In this document: positions 17,659 through 26,918 of the stretch, piece after piece
Layout: the number at the start of each line of letters is the position of its first letter
Position numbering within the stretch: position 1 is the stretch's first letter
Assembly: GCA_021787035.1 (NCBI GenBank)
Contig: JAJYMM010000173.1
Span: 1-64,000, forward strand
DNA: 64,000 bases
Source of the DNA: Actinomycetes bacterium
GTDB lineage: Bacteria > Actinomycetota > Acidimicrobiia > Acidimicrobiales > Palsa-688
Reading direction: 5' to 3'
Translations under genes and position numbers: made by a program
Notes under the pieces: model-generated
The model's database searches: none
What the model was told of the DNA's origin: nothing
What the model saw: the letters and a program-made list of their open reading frames with translations, nothing else

Positions 17659-18531
17659 ATGACCCGCCTGGAGCCCCTGGGGGTGCGTCGCGGACGGAGG
17701 CGACGTCGGCGCGCCCTCACGGGCTCCACGGTGATCACGGGAGCGCTCTTGGTCGCCATGACGTACTTCCCGCTCGTGTTCATGCTCTCAAACTCCCTGA
17801 AAAGCGGCGCACGCCTTGCAACGGGCAACGTGTTCGCCCTCTTCACTCAGTTTGACGCGCAAAACTACGTCAATGCCTGGTCAGGTATCCATACCTCGCT
17901 CCTGAACACACTCGTCGTCGCAGCCGCTTCCGTGGCCATCGGCGTCACGATCGCCGCGCTCGGTGCATACACCTTTGCCCAAGTGGACTTCCGAGGTAAA
18001 TCGTTTGTCTTCACTGCCTACATAGCGCTCCTCATGATCCCCTGGAGCCTGACGCTGATCCCCCTCTTCTTGGAGATGAAGGACTTCGGGTTCTACAACA
18101 GCTGGTGGGCGCTCATCTTGCCCTACGCGGCCACTTCCCAGCCGCTCCTGGTCCTCATCTTCCGGAGCTTCTTTGAGCAGGTGCCGAAAGAGGTACTGCA
18201 GAGCGCGCGCCTAGACGGGGCCCGCGAATCGCAGGTCCTGCTTCACGTGGTGGCGCCCTTGACCAGGCCCATCCTGCTCACTGGCACCATCCTCATGTGC
18301 ATCAGCATCTGGGGCGACTACGTCTGGCCCGAGGTGATCCTAAAGAGCAGCAGCCGCTACACGGTGTCGGCCGGCCTCCAGTATTTCGTGAGCAGCCTCG
18401 GCACCCTGACTGCCAACGGCGGGGAGGTGTTCGCCGCCTACGTGATCGCTATCGCGCCGTTGTTGCTGCTGGTCGGCGTCACCATGCGCTATTTCGTCGG
18501 AGGCATGACCGCCGGCTCGCTAAAGTTGTAA
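17659..18531 (+). CDS. Carbohydrate ABC transporter permease (MalG-type)
   Basis: Second membrane subunit of the CUT1 importer. Arg-rich N-terminus (GVRRGRRRRRRALTGS) then six helices; EAA loop LQSARLDGARESQVLLHVV followed by PLTRP. ATG at 17659 begins three bases after the binding-protein stop, indicating co-translation; the frame opens further upstream only as overlap. No ATP-binding subunit follows, so an MsiK/MalK-type ATPase encoded elsewhere would be needed. Confidence 0.87.
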   Translation: MTRLEPLGVRRGRRRRRRALTGSTVITGALLVAMTYFPLVFMLSNSLKSGARLATGNVFALFTQFDAQNYVNAWSGIHTSLLNTLVVAAASVAIGVTIAALGAYTFAQVDFRGKSFVFTAYIALLMIPWSLTLIPLFLEMKDFGFYNSWWALILPYAATSQPLLVLIFRSFFEQVPKEVLQSARLDGARESQVLLHVVAPLTRPILLTGTILMCISIWGDYVWPEVILKSSSRYTVSAGLQYFVSSLGTLTANGGEVFAAYVIAIAPLLLLVGVTMRYFVGGMTAGSLKL

Positions 18532-18582
18532 GTGACGCGCAGGGGCCCAAGGCCGCCAACGGCGCGAGCCAGCGCCGGGCGC

Positions 18583-19212
18583 CTACTGCCGGAGGACCTT
18601 GTTTGGATCGTAGAGGACCACCGTGCCAGCCACTTTGTCGTGGAGGCACTGGCGCTCACGTGTTGAGACCATGAGAACGAACGAGATGACCAGGGTAATG
18701 AAGCTGAGGATGCCGTCTACCATCGTCCCGACGACCTCGCGAAGGGCCATCCACCACCAGCCGGCGACGCGGCCCGTCTCGGGGCGCCAGCAGCGCATGC
18801 CAAGGACCTGGAACGTCGGCGTCTGGCCCCTTCCCCAGACCACTGCGCCCCAGATCAGGTACCCGATGCCCAAGGTGACTACGGGGAGCACGAAAGCGAG
18901 GAAATAAGCACCTATGCGGCGGGAGACGCTGGCCAACTGGGTCCCCTCGGGCAACATCAAACCGCTCATCGGGTCCAGGTACATACCTGAGGGCAGCTGG
19001 GGAGGGTACGCCGCCTCGAGATGCTCGTTGCCGTAGGGCCCTCGTGGCTGCCCGCCACTCGGGTAGGGCGAAGGGCCGGGCGCCACTGGTACCCCTGGCG
19101 GGGGAGCTCCCCACGAGGGCGGGTTCGGGTTACCCTGACCACCCCACCTTGACGGCGGTCCACCTGCGCCACCCCAACCCGGTCCTCGCGGCCAGCCACC
19201 TTGGTCGGACAT
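18583..19212 (-). CDS. RDD family membrane protein with Pro/Gly-rich N-terminus
   Basis: Residues 1-75 are a Gly/Pro/Trp-rich low-complexity tail (GGWPRGPGWGGAGG). This is followed by an RDD domain with LASVSRRIGAYFLAFVLP, a second helix (TLGIGYLIWGAVVWG) and FQVLGMRCWRPETG, then ILSFITLVISFVLMV and the closing RQCLHDKVAGTVVL. The function of RDD proteins is mostly unknown; some act in ion transport or membrane homeostasis. Convergent with the sugar importer operon. Confidence 0.8.
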   Translation of the reverse strand: MSDQGGWPRGPGWGGAGGPPSRWGGQGNPNPPSWGAPPPGVPVAPGPSPYPSGGQPRGPYGNEHLEAAYPPQLPSGMYLDPMSGLMLPEGTQLASVSRRIGAYFLAFVLPVVTLGIGYLIWGAVVWGRGQTPTFQVLGMRCWRPETGRVAGWWWMALREVVGTMVDGILSFITLVISFVLMVSTRERQCLHDKVAGTVVLYDPNKVLRQ

Positions 19213-19301
19213 ACGCGTCCAACTCTAACCCGGTGGGCGCACGCCAGTGTTGACTCGAAAACCAGTCACGCTCAGGCGTACCTGTATAGGAGACTGAGGG
19301 C

Positions 19302-21098
19302 ATGAGCGATGTGAGGACGACCAATGGGAAGCGGCGCGGGGGCCAAGAGGTGGGGGCAGAAGACCCCTACAAAGGGAAGTGGTCCACGCTGTCCAACACG
19401 ACGCTCGGGATGCTGATGGCGACGATCGACGCCTCGATCGTGCTCATTTCCCTGCCTGACATCTTCACCGGTATCAAGCTTGACCCTCTCACACCAGGCA
19501 ACACGAGCTACTTCTTGTGGTTGCTGATGGGCTACATGCTGGTTACAGCCGTACTGGTAGTGAGCTTCGGGCGCCTGGGGGACATGCTCGGGCGCGCCCG
19601 GATGTACAACATGGGCTTTGCCATCTTCACCGTCTTCTCGATCATGTTGTCACTCACCTGGATGCACGGTCGAGAGGCCGCTCTCTACATGATCGTCATG
19701 CGCATCTTCCAAGGGGTGGGCGGAGCCTTCATCATGGCCAACACCGGCGCCATATTGACCGACGCCTTCCCGCCCAACCAGAGGGGCCTGGCGCTTGGGA
19801 CCAACCAGGTGGCAGCCATCGCTGGTTCGTTCATCGGGCTGGTGCTCGGCGGAATCCTCGGGCCACTCGACTGGCGCCTGGTCTTCTGGGTTTCCGTCCC
19901 AGTCGGCGTCGTAGGCACCATTTGGGGGGTCGTCAACTTGAAGGACAAGGGTGTGCGGAGCCCGGCTAGGGTCGACTGGCTGGGCAACGCCACCTTCGCC
20001 ATCGGGCTGATAGCCCTCCTGGTCGGGATCGTCTACGGCATTGAGCCCTACGACGGGCACACCATGGGTTGGACGGACCCCTTGGTGCTGGCCGCCCTCA
20101 TCGGCGGAGCCGCGGTACTGGCTCTGTTCGGATGGATCGAGACCAAGGTCGAGGCGCCGATGTTCATGATCTCGCTGTTCCGCATACGGGCCTTTGCTGC
20201 TAGCAATGTCGCAAGCTTGATGGCGGCCCTCGGGCGCGGCGGCCTCATGTTCATCCTCATCATCTGGCTCCAAGGCATCTGGTTGCCCGAGCACGGCTAT
20301 AGCTTTGCGCACACACCCCTGTGGGCCGGCATATTCATGCTCCCCCTGACCGGAGGCTTCCTCGTGGCGGGCCCCGTCTCGGGCTACCTTTCGGACCACT
20401 TCGGAGCGCGTCCGTTCGCCACTGGGGGCATGCTCGCCGCCGCCCTCAGCTTCGGGCTCCTGGAGCTGCTCCCAGTCAATTTCCCATACGGCCTGTTTGC
20501 GCTGATCATATTCGTGAACGGGCTAGCAATGGGCCTATTCGCTGCGCCCAACCGGGCCGCGATGATGAACTCGCTACCGCCGGACCAGCGCGGACAAGGT
20601 TCGGGCATGGGGGCAACGACGATGAACTCTGCAATGGTGCTGTCCATCGGCATCTTCTTCACGCTAATGATCGTGGGGCTGTCGGCTGACCTGCCCACGT
20701 CGCTCTTCAACGGCCTCACGGCCCACGGCGTGGGCGCAGCCGCCGCCCGCAAGGTCGCGGATCTTCCGCCAACTTCGTCGCTTTTTGCCGCCTTCCTTGG
20801 CTACAACCCGATCGAGAAGCTCCTCGGCCCGAGTGGCGTGCTCACACACTTGCCGCGCAGCCAGGCCACCTTCCTCACCGGGCGGTCCTTTTTCCCCAAG
20901 CTCATAGCAGTACCCTTCGGCCGCGGGCTCCATGAAGCGCTCGACTTCGCCGTTGCCGCGTGCCTTGCCGCCGCCACGGCGAGTGCCATGCTCGGCAAGC
21001 GGTCGTCCTACAAACCACGCGAACAACTGGGTACGCCGCCGTCGTCGGGGCCCGCCACGCGAGCTGAGCCGGCGGAGGCGACCTCGCTCCCGCGATAG
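19302..21098 (+). CDS. MFS drug transporter, DHA2 (EmrB/QacA) family
   Basis: A 598-residue major facilitator with fourteen predicted helices. Family features: TLGMLMATIDASIVLISLPDI in helix 1, the motif GRLGDMLGRARMYN after helix 2, and the motif C-like segment IGLVLGGILGPLDWRLVFWV in helix 5. It should act as a proton-driven exporter of drugs or metabolites. A good ribosome site (AGGAGACTGAGGGC) precedes ATG 19302. An insertion of about 70 residues before the last helix (VADLPPTSSLFAAFLGYNP onward) is common in actinobacterial homologues. No adjacent regulator. Confidence 0.88.
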   Translation: MSDVRTTNGKRRGGQEVGAEDPYKGKWSTLSNTTLGMLMATIDASIVLISLPDIFTGIKLDPLTPGNTSYFLWLLMGYMLVTAVLVVSFGRLGDMLGRARMYNMGFAIFTVFSIMLSLTWMHGREAALYMIVMRIFQGVGGAFIMANTGAILTDAFPPNQRGLALGTNQVAAIAGSFIGLVLGGILGPLDWRLVFWVSVPVGVVGTIWGVVNLKDKGVRSPARVDWLGNATFAIGLIALLVGIVYGIEPYDGHTMGWTDPLVLAALIGGAAVLALFGWIETKVEAPMFMISLFRIRAFAASNVASLMAALGRGGLMFILIIWLQGIWLPEHGYSFAHTPLWAGIFMLPLTGGFLVAGPVSGYLSDHFGARPFATGGMLAAALSFGLLELLPVNFPYGLFALIIFVNGLAMGLFAAPNRAAMMNSLPPDQRGQGSGMGATTMNSAMVLSIGIFFTLMIVGLSADLPTSLFNGLTAHGVGAAAARKVADLPPTSSLFAAFLGYNPIEKLLGPSGVLTHLPRSQATFLTGRSFFPKLIAVPFGRGLHEALDFAVAACLAAATASAMLGKRSSYKPREQLGTPPSSGPATRAEPAEATSLPR

Positions 21099-21109
21099 GC
21101 GGCGAGCTC

Positions 21110-22570
21110 TCAGGACATATCACCAACGCCTCCGTAGGAGCCCGAGCTCCTGGCCGCGCGCTTCCAACGTTCGAACGTAGCCGCTAGACGTTCATGCGCC
21201 GAGGGGTCGGGCTCTACCCTCTTCGTCCAACGCACCCCGTCTCGTGGACCAACCGGTATGCCTGCAGCACGGGCACCGAGAAGGGCCGCACCTCGTGCTG
21301 AGGCATTCGGGTCGTCGACGACTAGCAGGGTCTTCCCAAGCACGTCGCAGAGCAACTGCCGCCACGCACCGTGAAGGGTGCCGCCCCCCGCTAGGTACGC
21401 AAATGGGACTTGGCCGAACTCTGGGAGGCTTTGGGCGGCTTCGGCAATAGAAAACGCTACGCCCTCGAATACCGAGCGAAAGACATCGGCGCGGTCGTGC
21501 GCCAATTCGAGGCCGAAAAACCCGGCTCTCGCGGAACTGTCCATCGCCGGCGACCTCGCCCCGGTCAGATGGGGCACGAAGAGGGCGCCGCGAGCGCCCG
21601 CTGGCGCGGCGCCAAAAAGCTGGTAGGCCTCTTCCCAGGTGCTTCGGAAAGTCTTGAGCACCCAAGAAAGTGCCACTCCTGCTATCTGCACGGCGGCCAG
21701 CGCGTACCACTGGCCCCCGTTTGCCGCGGCGAACACGTGGTAGCGACGCTCCGGGTCAGGGTGAGGGGCGTTGCGCAGGGTGACCACCTGTGCGGCCGAA
21801 CCAACCGTCACCTGGACGGCTCCGGCGTCCGAGAGGCCCGTGCCGACCAATGAGGCCGCTGTGTCGGAGGCACCGAAGGCAACAGGTGTGCCTGCTGGCA
21901 GCCCGAGCAGGGCGGCTGCCCCCTTGGAAAGTGGGCCCGCGAGCGCTCCGGGTTCGCCGAGGGGCGCAAGCAGCGAGGGCCGGAGGCCTAGGCCCGTCAC
22001 CACGGTCAATGCCCAGGTGTTCGCTGCCAAGTCGAAAAGCAGTGTGCCCGAAGCGTCCGTGGGCTCACTCCCCGCCTCGCCGAGGAGGCGCAGGCGCAAC
22101 CAGTCCTTGGGCTGAAGGGCCCAGGCCGCTCCCCGGAGGACATCTGGCTCGTGGGACGCCAACCAGTGGAGCAGCGGGCCGGCCATACCAGGCACCAAAG
22201 GGTTGCCCAGTACCGACAGCGTCTCGCGAGGAAGCGCGCGGTAGGCCGCCAGGTCTTCCTGCGCGCGCTGGTCGAGCGAGAGCATCGCCGGGCGCAGGGC
22301 CTCCCCGTCTGAGCGCGAGAGAACCACCCCGTGCATTTGACCCGACAGGCCGATGGCACCGATGGGTACTTGGGCAGCGCCAAGCGCCCCCTTGACGGCA
22401 GCAACCGCGGACTGCCACCAATCCTCGGGGTCCGACTCAGACCAGCCCGGGCGCGGCTCGGAGAGCCTGATGGGGGCCGAAGCGGCACCTAGCTGGGCGC
22501 CGCTTTGGTCCAACACGACGGCCTTCGTCGAAGCAGTCCCGATGTCGATGCCAAGCAAGCAGGACCCCAT
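21110..22570 (-). CDS. xylB: Xylulokinase (FGGY carbohydrate kinase)
   Basis: Phosphorylates D-xylulose to enter the pentose phosphate pathway. Phosphate-1 motif LLGIDIGTASTKAVVLDQSG is at the N-terminus; GLSGQMHGVVL is the xylulokinase signature; VTVGSAAQVVTL and ARGAALLGARAAG close the fold. ATG at 22570 is chosen because homology starts there; the frame runs open to 22678 without similarity. It lies eight bases behind the LacI gene on the same strand. No xylose isomerase is nearby, so the entering sugar could instead be a pentitol oxidised to xylulose. Confidence 0.87.
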   Translation of the reverse strand: MGSCLLGIDIGTASTKAVVLDQSGAQLGAASAPIRLSEPRPGWSESDPEDWWQSAVAAVKGALGAAQVPIGAIGLSGQMHGVVLSRSDGEALRPAMLSLDQRAQEDLAAYRALPRETLSVLGNPLVPGMAGPLLHWLASHEPDVLRGAAWALQPKDWLRLRLLGEAGSEPTDASGTLLFDLAANTWALTVVTGLGLRPSLLAPLGEPGALAGPLSKGAAALLGLPAGTPVAFGASDTAASLVGTGLSDAGAVQVTVGSAAQVVTLRNAPHPDPERRYHVFAAANGGQWYALAAVQIAGVALSWVLKTFRSTWEEAYQLFGAAPAGARGALFVPHLTGARSPAMDSSARAGFFGLELAHDRADVFRSVFEGVAFSIAEAAQSLPEFGQVPFAYLAGGGTLHGAWRQLLCDVLGKTLLVVDDPNASARGAALLGARAAGIPVGPRDGVRWTKRVEPDPSAHERLAATFERWKRAARSSGSYGGVGDMS

Positions 22571-22578
22571 ACGCGCGG

Positions 22579-23676
22579 CTAGCCGGCAGGCCGAGCGCCA
22601 TGGGGTCTGAGCGCCCCCGCGCTGGCAACTGGTACGGCACCACGGCGCGCCGAGGTCTCCTTCGCCAAACAACCACACGACTCCCGATGGACAAAGACAC
22701 CGGGAAGCCTGACCCGCCTCGGCTCTGACGTGCCGTCTTTGTCAGCCATGCGCCTAATCAACAGTTCAACGGTCTTGCTCGCTATCTGCGACACCGGTTG
22801 GGCAATGACAGTGAGCCGCGGTTGGAACACGTCGGCGAACTCCAAGTCATCGAACGCCGCAACCGCCACGTCCTCGGGCACGCGCAACGACCGCTCGCGA
22901 AGTGCCCTGAGGACCCCTATGGTCATGTAGTTGTTACCAGACACCACGGCCGTTGGTGCGTTCCTGCGTTGCAAGAGCTCGCCGAGGGCACGTTGCGCCG
23001 GGTCGGCAGCAGATTTCCCTGAGACGACAAGCTCGCGGTCCCGGCTCAACCCCGCCCGCTCAAGCCCGAGCTCGTAACCATGCACCCGTTCCTCGGTCGT
23101 GGGCAAGCTCCTAAGCCCGCTAACGAAAGCAATCCGCGTGTGCCCGAGGGCGGCGAGGTGCTCGACCAGGCTGGCCGTCGACTCGACGTTTTCGACTCCC
23201 ACCTGGTCGAAGCGATCGTCCATGAAGCGGTCGAGGAGCACTGTCGGGACCTGCTCCTCCAAGAGCTTGTCGAGGACCGCTCGCCTATCACCTCCAGCGG
23301 GCGCCAGCACCACCCCGTCAACGCGTCGGCTGAGGAGCATATTGACGGCTTCGGCCTCCGACGCTACCTGATCCCGGCTATCCGCAAGCACCGAGCTATA
23401 GCCTCGCCTGCGCCCGGCACGGTCTATGGCAGCTACCACCGCCACGAAAAAACGATTCGTAAGCGCTGACATTACGATACCGATCAGATGGGTATCCGAC
23501 GTCACCAACGAACGGGCCACCCGGTTGGGCAAATAGCCCGTATCCTCGATGACCTTCAACACCCTGTCCCGGGTGTCGGCGTTTACGGGCCGCGTCCCGT
23601 TCACCACATGGGACACCGTCGACACCGAAACCCCAGCGCGCTTGGCGACGTCGGCCATGGTAGCCACCGACTTCAC
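22579..23676 (-). CDS. LacI family transcriptional regulator
   Basis: N-terminal helix-turn-helix ATMADVAKRAGVSVSTVSHV followed by the hinge helix NRVARSLVT, then a periplasmic-binding-protein-like sensor domain (THLIGIVMSALTNRFFVAVV; DGVVLAPAGGD; IAFVSGLRSLPTTEERVHGY; VAVAAFDDLEFADVFQPRLT). GTG at 23676 (VKSVATMADVA) is taken as start; TTG 23679 is adjacent and the open frame runs to 23952. It is followed closely by xylB and faces the ribose-type ABC operon across the palindrome at 23741-23766, which should be its operator. The extra C-terminal tail (about 30 residues) is unusual. Confidence 0.88.
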   Translation of the reverse strand: MKSVATMADVAKRAGVSVSTVSHVVNGTRPVNADTRDRVLKVIEDTGYLPNRVARSLVTSDTHLIGIVMSALTNRFFVAVVAAIDRAGRRRGYSSVLADSRDQVASEAEAVNMLLSRRVDGVVLAPAGGDRRAVLDKLLEEQVPTVLLDRFMDDRFDQVGVENVESTASLVEHLAALGHTRIAFVSGLRSLPTTEERVHGYELGLERAGLSRDRELVVSGKSAADPAQRALGELLQRRNAPTAVVSGNNYMTIGVLRALRERSLRVPEDVAVAAFDDLEFADVFQPRLTVIAQPVSQIASKTVELLIRRMADKDGTSEPRRVRLPGVFVHRESCGCLAKETSARRGAVPVASAGALRPHGARPAG

Positions 23677-23740
23677 CAAGCCACCCACCCACCTCGTGCC
23701 ACGTCGCCCATGGCCCGACGCTAGCACAGGAGCTCCCGCG

Positions 23741-23766
23741 TACAAGCGCTTGCGCAAGCGCTTGTA
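23741..23766. promoter_or_regulatory. 26-bp perfect palindrome, LacI-type double operator
   Basis: A perfect palindrome made of two CAAGCGCTTG cores joined by GC, flanked by TA on both sides. AAGCGCTT matches the general LacI/PurR-family operator plan (central CG, symmetric AA/TT). It sits 65 bp before the lacI start and 333 bp before the binding-protein start, in the divergent control region. Two adjacent cores suggest cooperative binding by two dimers. Confidence 0.75.
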
Positions 23767-24098
23767 AGGCGCTACGATGAGCGGTGTCACATAGGTACTG
23801 CTGGCAAGGGGGCAACAACGAGCAGCTGGGGCACTGACGACTCGCCCTCGGCCACCTCGGCCAGGCTGAAGTAGCCTGGCCGTGAAGGGTGCGCCGTCGG
23901 GCCAAGGACCGCTCCTTGCCGCGGCCACGAGATCTAAGCGACAAGACGGCACACACCTTTAACAGGTGCCTATTGTCAACTCCACTACACGGGGTCCCGC
24001 TTACTCCTCGATGCCACTTGGCTTGCAAGTGCAATCAACAAGCTGACAAGACCGGCCAACAAGCAAATACACACACAACCCAACAGGAGGAAGTCAAC
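23767..24098 (+). other. Long leader upstream of the pentose ABC operon
   Basis: About 330 bp between the operator and the TTG start of the binding protein, with no convincing gene. It probably holds the promoter and a long untranslated leader. It ends in a strong ribosome site (AGGAGG at 24085-24090). I could not recognise a known riboswitch. Confidence 0.45.
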
Positions 24099-25139
24099 TT
24101 GGCTCCCAGCATAACTAGGAAGGCCAATAGGTCCGGCGATGGTCCGTCGGAATGCCTGCGGGCAACGCCAGTGCACCGCTACCGGCGCTGGTCCCGCCTC
24201 TCAACCGCCGCCATAAGTGCGATTGCCCTTGCCGGCGCCGCCGCCACGCCTGCCGCCGCCGCGCCCGCCAAGCCCGTGATCGGTATGGCGCTCATGACCC
24301 TTACGAACCCTTATTTCGGCTTGATGGGGAAAACCTGTGAGACCTACGCAGAAAAGCTCGGCATGGTGTGCCACGTCGAGGGAGCCAACCTCGACCAAGC
24401 CACGCAGCTCTCCCAGGTCGACGGCTTTATCCAGCAGCACGTCTCGGCTCTTATGATCGCCCCACCTGACGCGAAGGCTGCCGTGCCAGAGGTCCTCGCG
24501 GCGAACAAAGCCCATATCCCTGTGTTCACCATCGACACAAACATCGTCGGCTACCAGCAAGCGGGTGGTCACGTCGTCGAGTTCGTGCAGACCAACAACT
24601 ATCACGGTGGGGTCATTGTTGGCCAGGAGATAGCAAGCTACCTTCATGGCCACGGAACGGTCGCGATCGACGACTACCCTCTAGCTACGTCGGTCCTCAA
24701 CCGAGACGCAGGCGTCCGGGCAGTATTCAAGAAGTACCCCGGCATCAAGATCGTCGCCGACGCGAATGGCGGCGGCAACACTACGCAGGGCCTCACGGCG
24801 GCTTCCGCCATGCTTGAAGCCCACCCGAACGTCAACGTCATCTACGATATCAACTGCCCATCCGGCTTGGGCGCCCTCGATGCGATCAAAGCGGCGCACG
24901 ACGTGGGGAAGGTTGCGGTGATCGGCTTTGCCGGGGCACAGCAGTGCGTCCAGGACGTACAAAACAACTCCATCTTCAAGGCCGGGGTCATGCAGGAGCC
25001 GCGCCTTGAGACGACCATAGAGCTCGCAAACGTCAAAAAATACCTATCCGGGAAGAAGGTCCCTTCTCTCATCCTCACACCTGCAATCGAGATCACCAAG
25101 CAGGACGCATCGAAATACATCTCCGTCGCCTACCCGTGA
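24099..25139 (+). CDS. Ribose-type periplasmic sugar-binding protein
   Basis: Solute-binding protein of the CUT2 (ribose/xylose) class, 346 residues. Signal sequence around RLSTAAISAIALAGAAATPAAAA, then the class opening PVIGMALMTLTNPYFGLMGK, the middle motif GGHVVEFVQTNNYHGGVIVG and VNVIYDINCPSGLGALDAIK. The TTG at 24099 is fixed by AGGAGG eight bases upstream. Followed by its own ATPase and permease, so this importer is self-contained. Control by LacI and linkage to xylulokinase suggest a pentose or pentitol substrate. Confidence 0.88.
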   Translation: MAPSITRKANRSGDGPSECLRATPVHRYRRWSRLSTAAISAIALAGAAATPAAAAPAKPVIGMALMTLTNPYFGLMGKTCETYAEKLGMVCHVEGANLDQATQLSQVDGFIQQHVSALMIAPPDAKAAVPEVLAANKAHIPVFTIDTNIVGYQQAGGHVVEFVQTNNYHGGVIVGQEIASYLHGHGTVAIDDYPLATSVLNRDAGVRAVFKKYPGIKIVADANGGGNTTQGLTAASAMLEAHPNVNVIYDINCPSGLGALDAIKAAHDVGKVAVIGFAGAQQCVQDVQNNSIFKAGVMQEPRLETTIELANVKKYLSGKKVPSLILTPAIEITKQDASKYISVAYP

Positions 25140-25256
25140 CGGTCTGACAACCGGGGCGCGGGCTGCACACCAGGATCTCCTGAATGCAGCCCGCGGGTCC
25201 TGCGGAAATGGTTTGACCCAACGGCCTTGCGGTTGCTGGGCCCAGCAGGAGAAGGG

Positions 25257-26918
25257 ATGGGTCGTGTGAGCTCGGCAAAAACAGCGGAACCCGTGCCAGC
25301 TGCTGGGGCTGCTGGACAGGGTCCTCGGACGCCACATGTCGAGGCGCGCAGCATCACCAAGCGCTACGGCGAGATGCTGGCGCTCGACAACGTGTCCCTA
25401 GAGGTATGGCCAGGCGAGATCCTGGGCCTGATGGGCCACAACGGAGCCGGCAAATCGACGCTCATCAAAATATTGACCGGTGCCGAACAACCGACTTCCG
25501 GCCAGCTAGCAGTGGCCGGGACGCCCGCGCAACTGCGAAGTGTGGCCGACGCGCGTAGCCTTGGGGTCGTCGCCGTATACCAAGAACTACGGATCATCGG
25601 CACTGTGAGCATCGCTGAAAACTTGAGTTATCCCGTCCTCCCACAGCGTTTTGGCTTCATAGACCGTCGGCAACTGAAAAAAGACGCCCTTAGGGTCCTT
25701 TCCGCCCGGGGCATCGACATTGACCCCATGATGCCCGCGAGCCAACTTTCCCAAGCTGAGCGTCAACTGGTCGAGATCGCTGCCGTACTGTCTTCGGGCG
25801 CGAAGGTCGTATTGCTCGACGAGCCGACTTCCTCCCTAGACATCGAGCAGATCGAACGAGTCTTCCACCTCATGCGCAGCGCAACTGCCGAAGGTGTCAG
25901 TTTTGTCCTCGTCACCCACAAGGTCCACGAAGTGCTGGACTGCGCCGACCGCATAGTCGTGCTCCGCGACGGCCGCGCGGTAGCCGGCGGCGCCCGCAGC
26001 GAGTTCGACCACGAACGCTTGGTAGCAGAATTGGCAGGCAGCACGGGCGACTCGCACCAAAGTGGCTGCTCGGTCGTGGAGCCTGCCCCAAGTGCCCACG
26101 CGTCGGAGATCGGAGGCACTTCCCCAGCTCCTGAGACGCCGGCGCAGCATTCGAGCACCAGTGCCACGTCAGCACCGGCCCTCCGCGTCGCCGGCCTGGT
26201 CGCCGGTGGTGTCCGCCGAGCCGACCTTGACCTCCACTTTGGTGAGGTCGTAGGCCTCTACGGGGTGCTCGGCGCGGGACGGACGGCGTTCCTCAGGGCC
26301 TTGTTCGGCGTCAACCCAATGCGCGCTGGCGAGGTCCTCCTCTATGGCCAACCATACAGCCCGAAGGACCCTGCCGATTCGCTTGAGCACGGTCTGTACC
26401 TGCTCTCAGAGAGCCGGAAGGTCGATGGCATCATCCCCTCCCTGAGCGTACGGAACAACCAGGTCGTTGCCGCGCTCCGCTCTTTCAGGCGTCACCTCGG
26501 GGCCCTAGACAGGGGCCGCGTGAGGACCGAGACGGACAGGGAAGCGCAACGCCTAGACATCCGCGGCAACCCCGACAGGCCCGTAGGTTCGCTGAGCGGC
26601 GGCAACCAGCAAAAGGTGCTGTTCAGCCGTCTGCATATGGCAGGAGCACGTCTGCTGCTACTAGATGAGCCCACCCGGGGCGTAGACGTTGGCGCGAAAC
26701 GCCGGATCTACCAGGTCATAAGGGACGAGGCCAGGGAGGGCAAGGCGGTGATCGTCTCTTCGTCAGAAGCAGAGGAGATCTGTGAGCTCTGCTCACGTTG
26801 TTACGTGGTGAGAAAAGGCCGGCTGGGCGACGTCTTGCTGTCCGGCGACGCATTGACACCCGATGCATTGCGCCTAGTCGCCGTGCGGGCCGAGGAGGAG
26901 GAGGTAGCGCTGCAATGA
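25257..26918 (+). CDS. Sugar ABC transporter ATP-binding protein (RbsA/XylG-type, two NBDs)
   Basis: Two fused nucleotide-binding domains. First: Walker A GHNGAGKSTL, signature LSQAERQLVEIA (degenerate), Walker B VVLLDEPTSSL. Second: degenerate Walker A GVLGAGRTAFLRALFG, signature LSGGNQQKVLFSR, Walker B LLLLDEPTRGVDVG. This asymmetry is normal for the RbsA class. The linker between domains (SVVEPAPSAHASEIGGTSPA) is longer than usual. ATG at 25257 has AGGAG six bases upstream. Its stop overlaps the permease start by four bases (ATGA at 26915-26918). Confidence 0.9.
   Translation: MGRVSSAKTAEPVPAAGAAGQGPRTPHVEARSITKRYGEMLALDNVSLEVWPGEILGLMGHNGAGKSTLIKILTGAEQPTSGQLAVAGTPAQLRSVADARSLGVVAVYQELRIIGTVSIAENLSYPVLPQRFGFIDRRQLKKDALRVLSARGIDIDPMMPASQLSQAERQLVEIAAVLSSGAKVVLLDEPTSSLDIEQIERVFHLMRSATAEGVSFVLVTHKVHEVLDCADRIVVLRDGRAVAGGARSEFDHERLVAELAGSTGDSHQSGCSVVEPAPSAHASEIGGTSPAPETPAQHSSTSATSAPALRVAGLVAGGVRRADLDLHFGEVVGLYGVLGAGRTAFLRALFGVNPMRAGEVLLYGQPYSPKDPADSLEHGLYLLSESRKVDGIIPSLSVRNNQVVAALRSFRRHLGALDRGRVRTETDREAQRLDIRGNPDRPVGSLSGGNQQKVLFSRLHMAGARLLLLDEPTRGVDVGAKRRIYQVIRDEAREGKAVIVSSSEAEEICELCSRCYVVRKGRLGDVLLSGDALTPDALRLVAVRAEEEEVALQ

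Noticed and set aside
19650-20399. 249-codon minus-strand frame opposite the MFS gene
   Set aside because: Acidic/His-rich composition is that expected from the reverse of membrane-protein codons; no motif.
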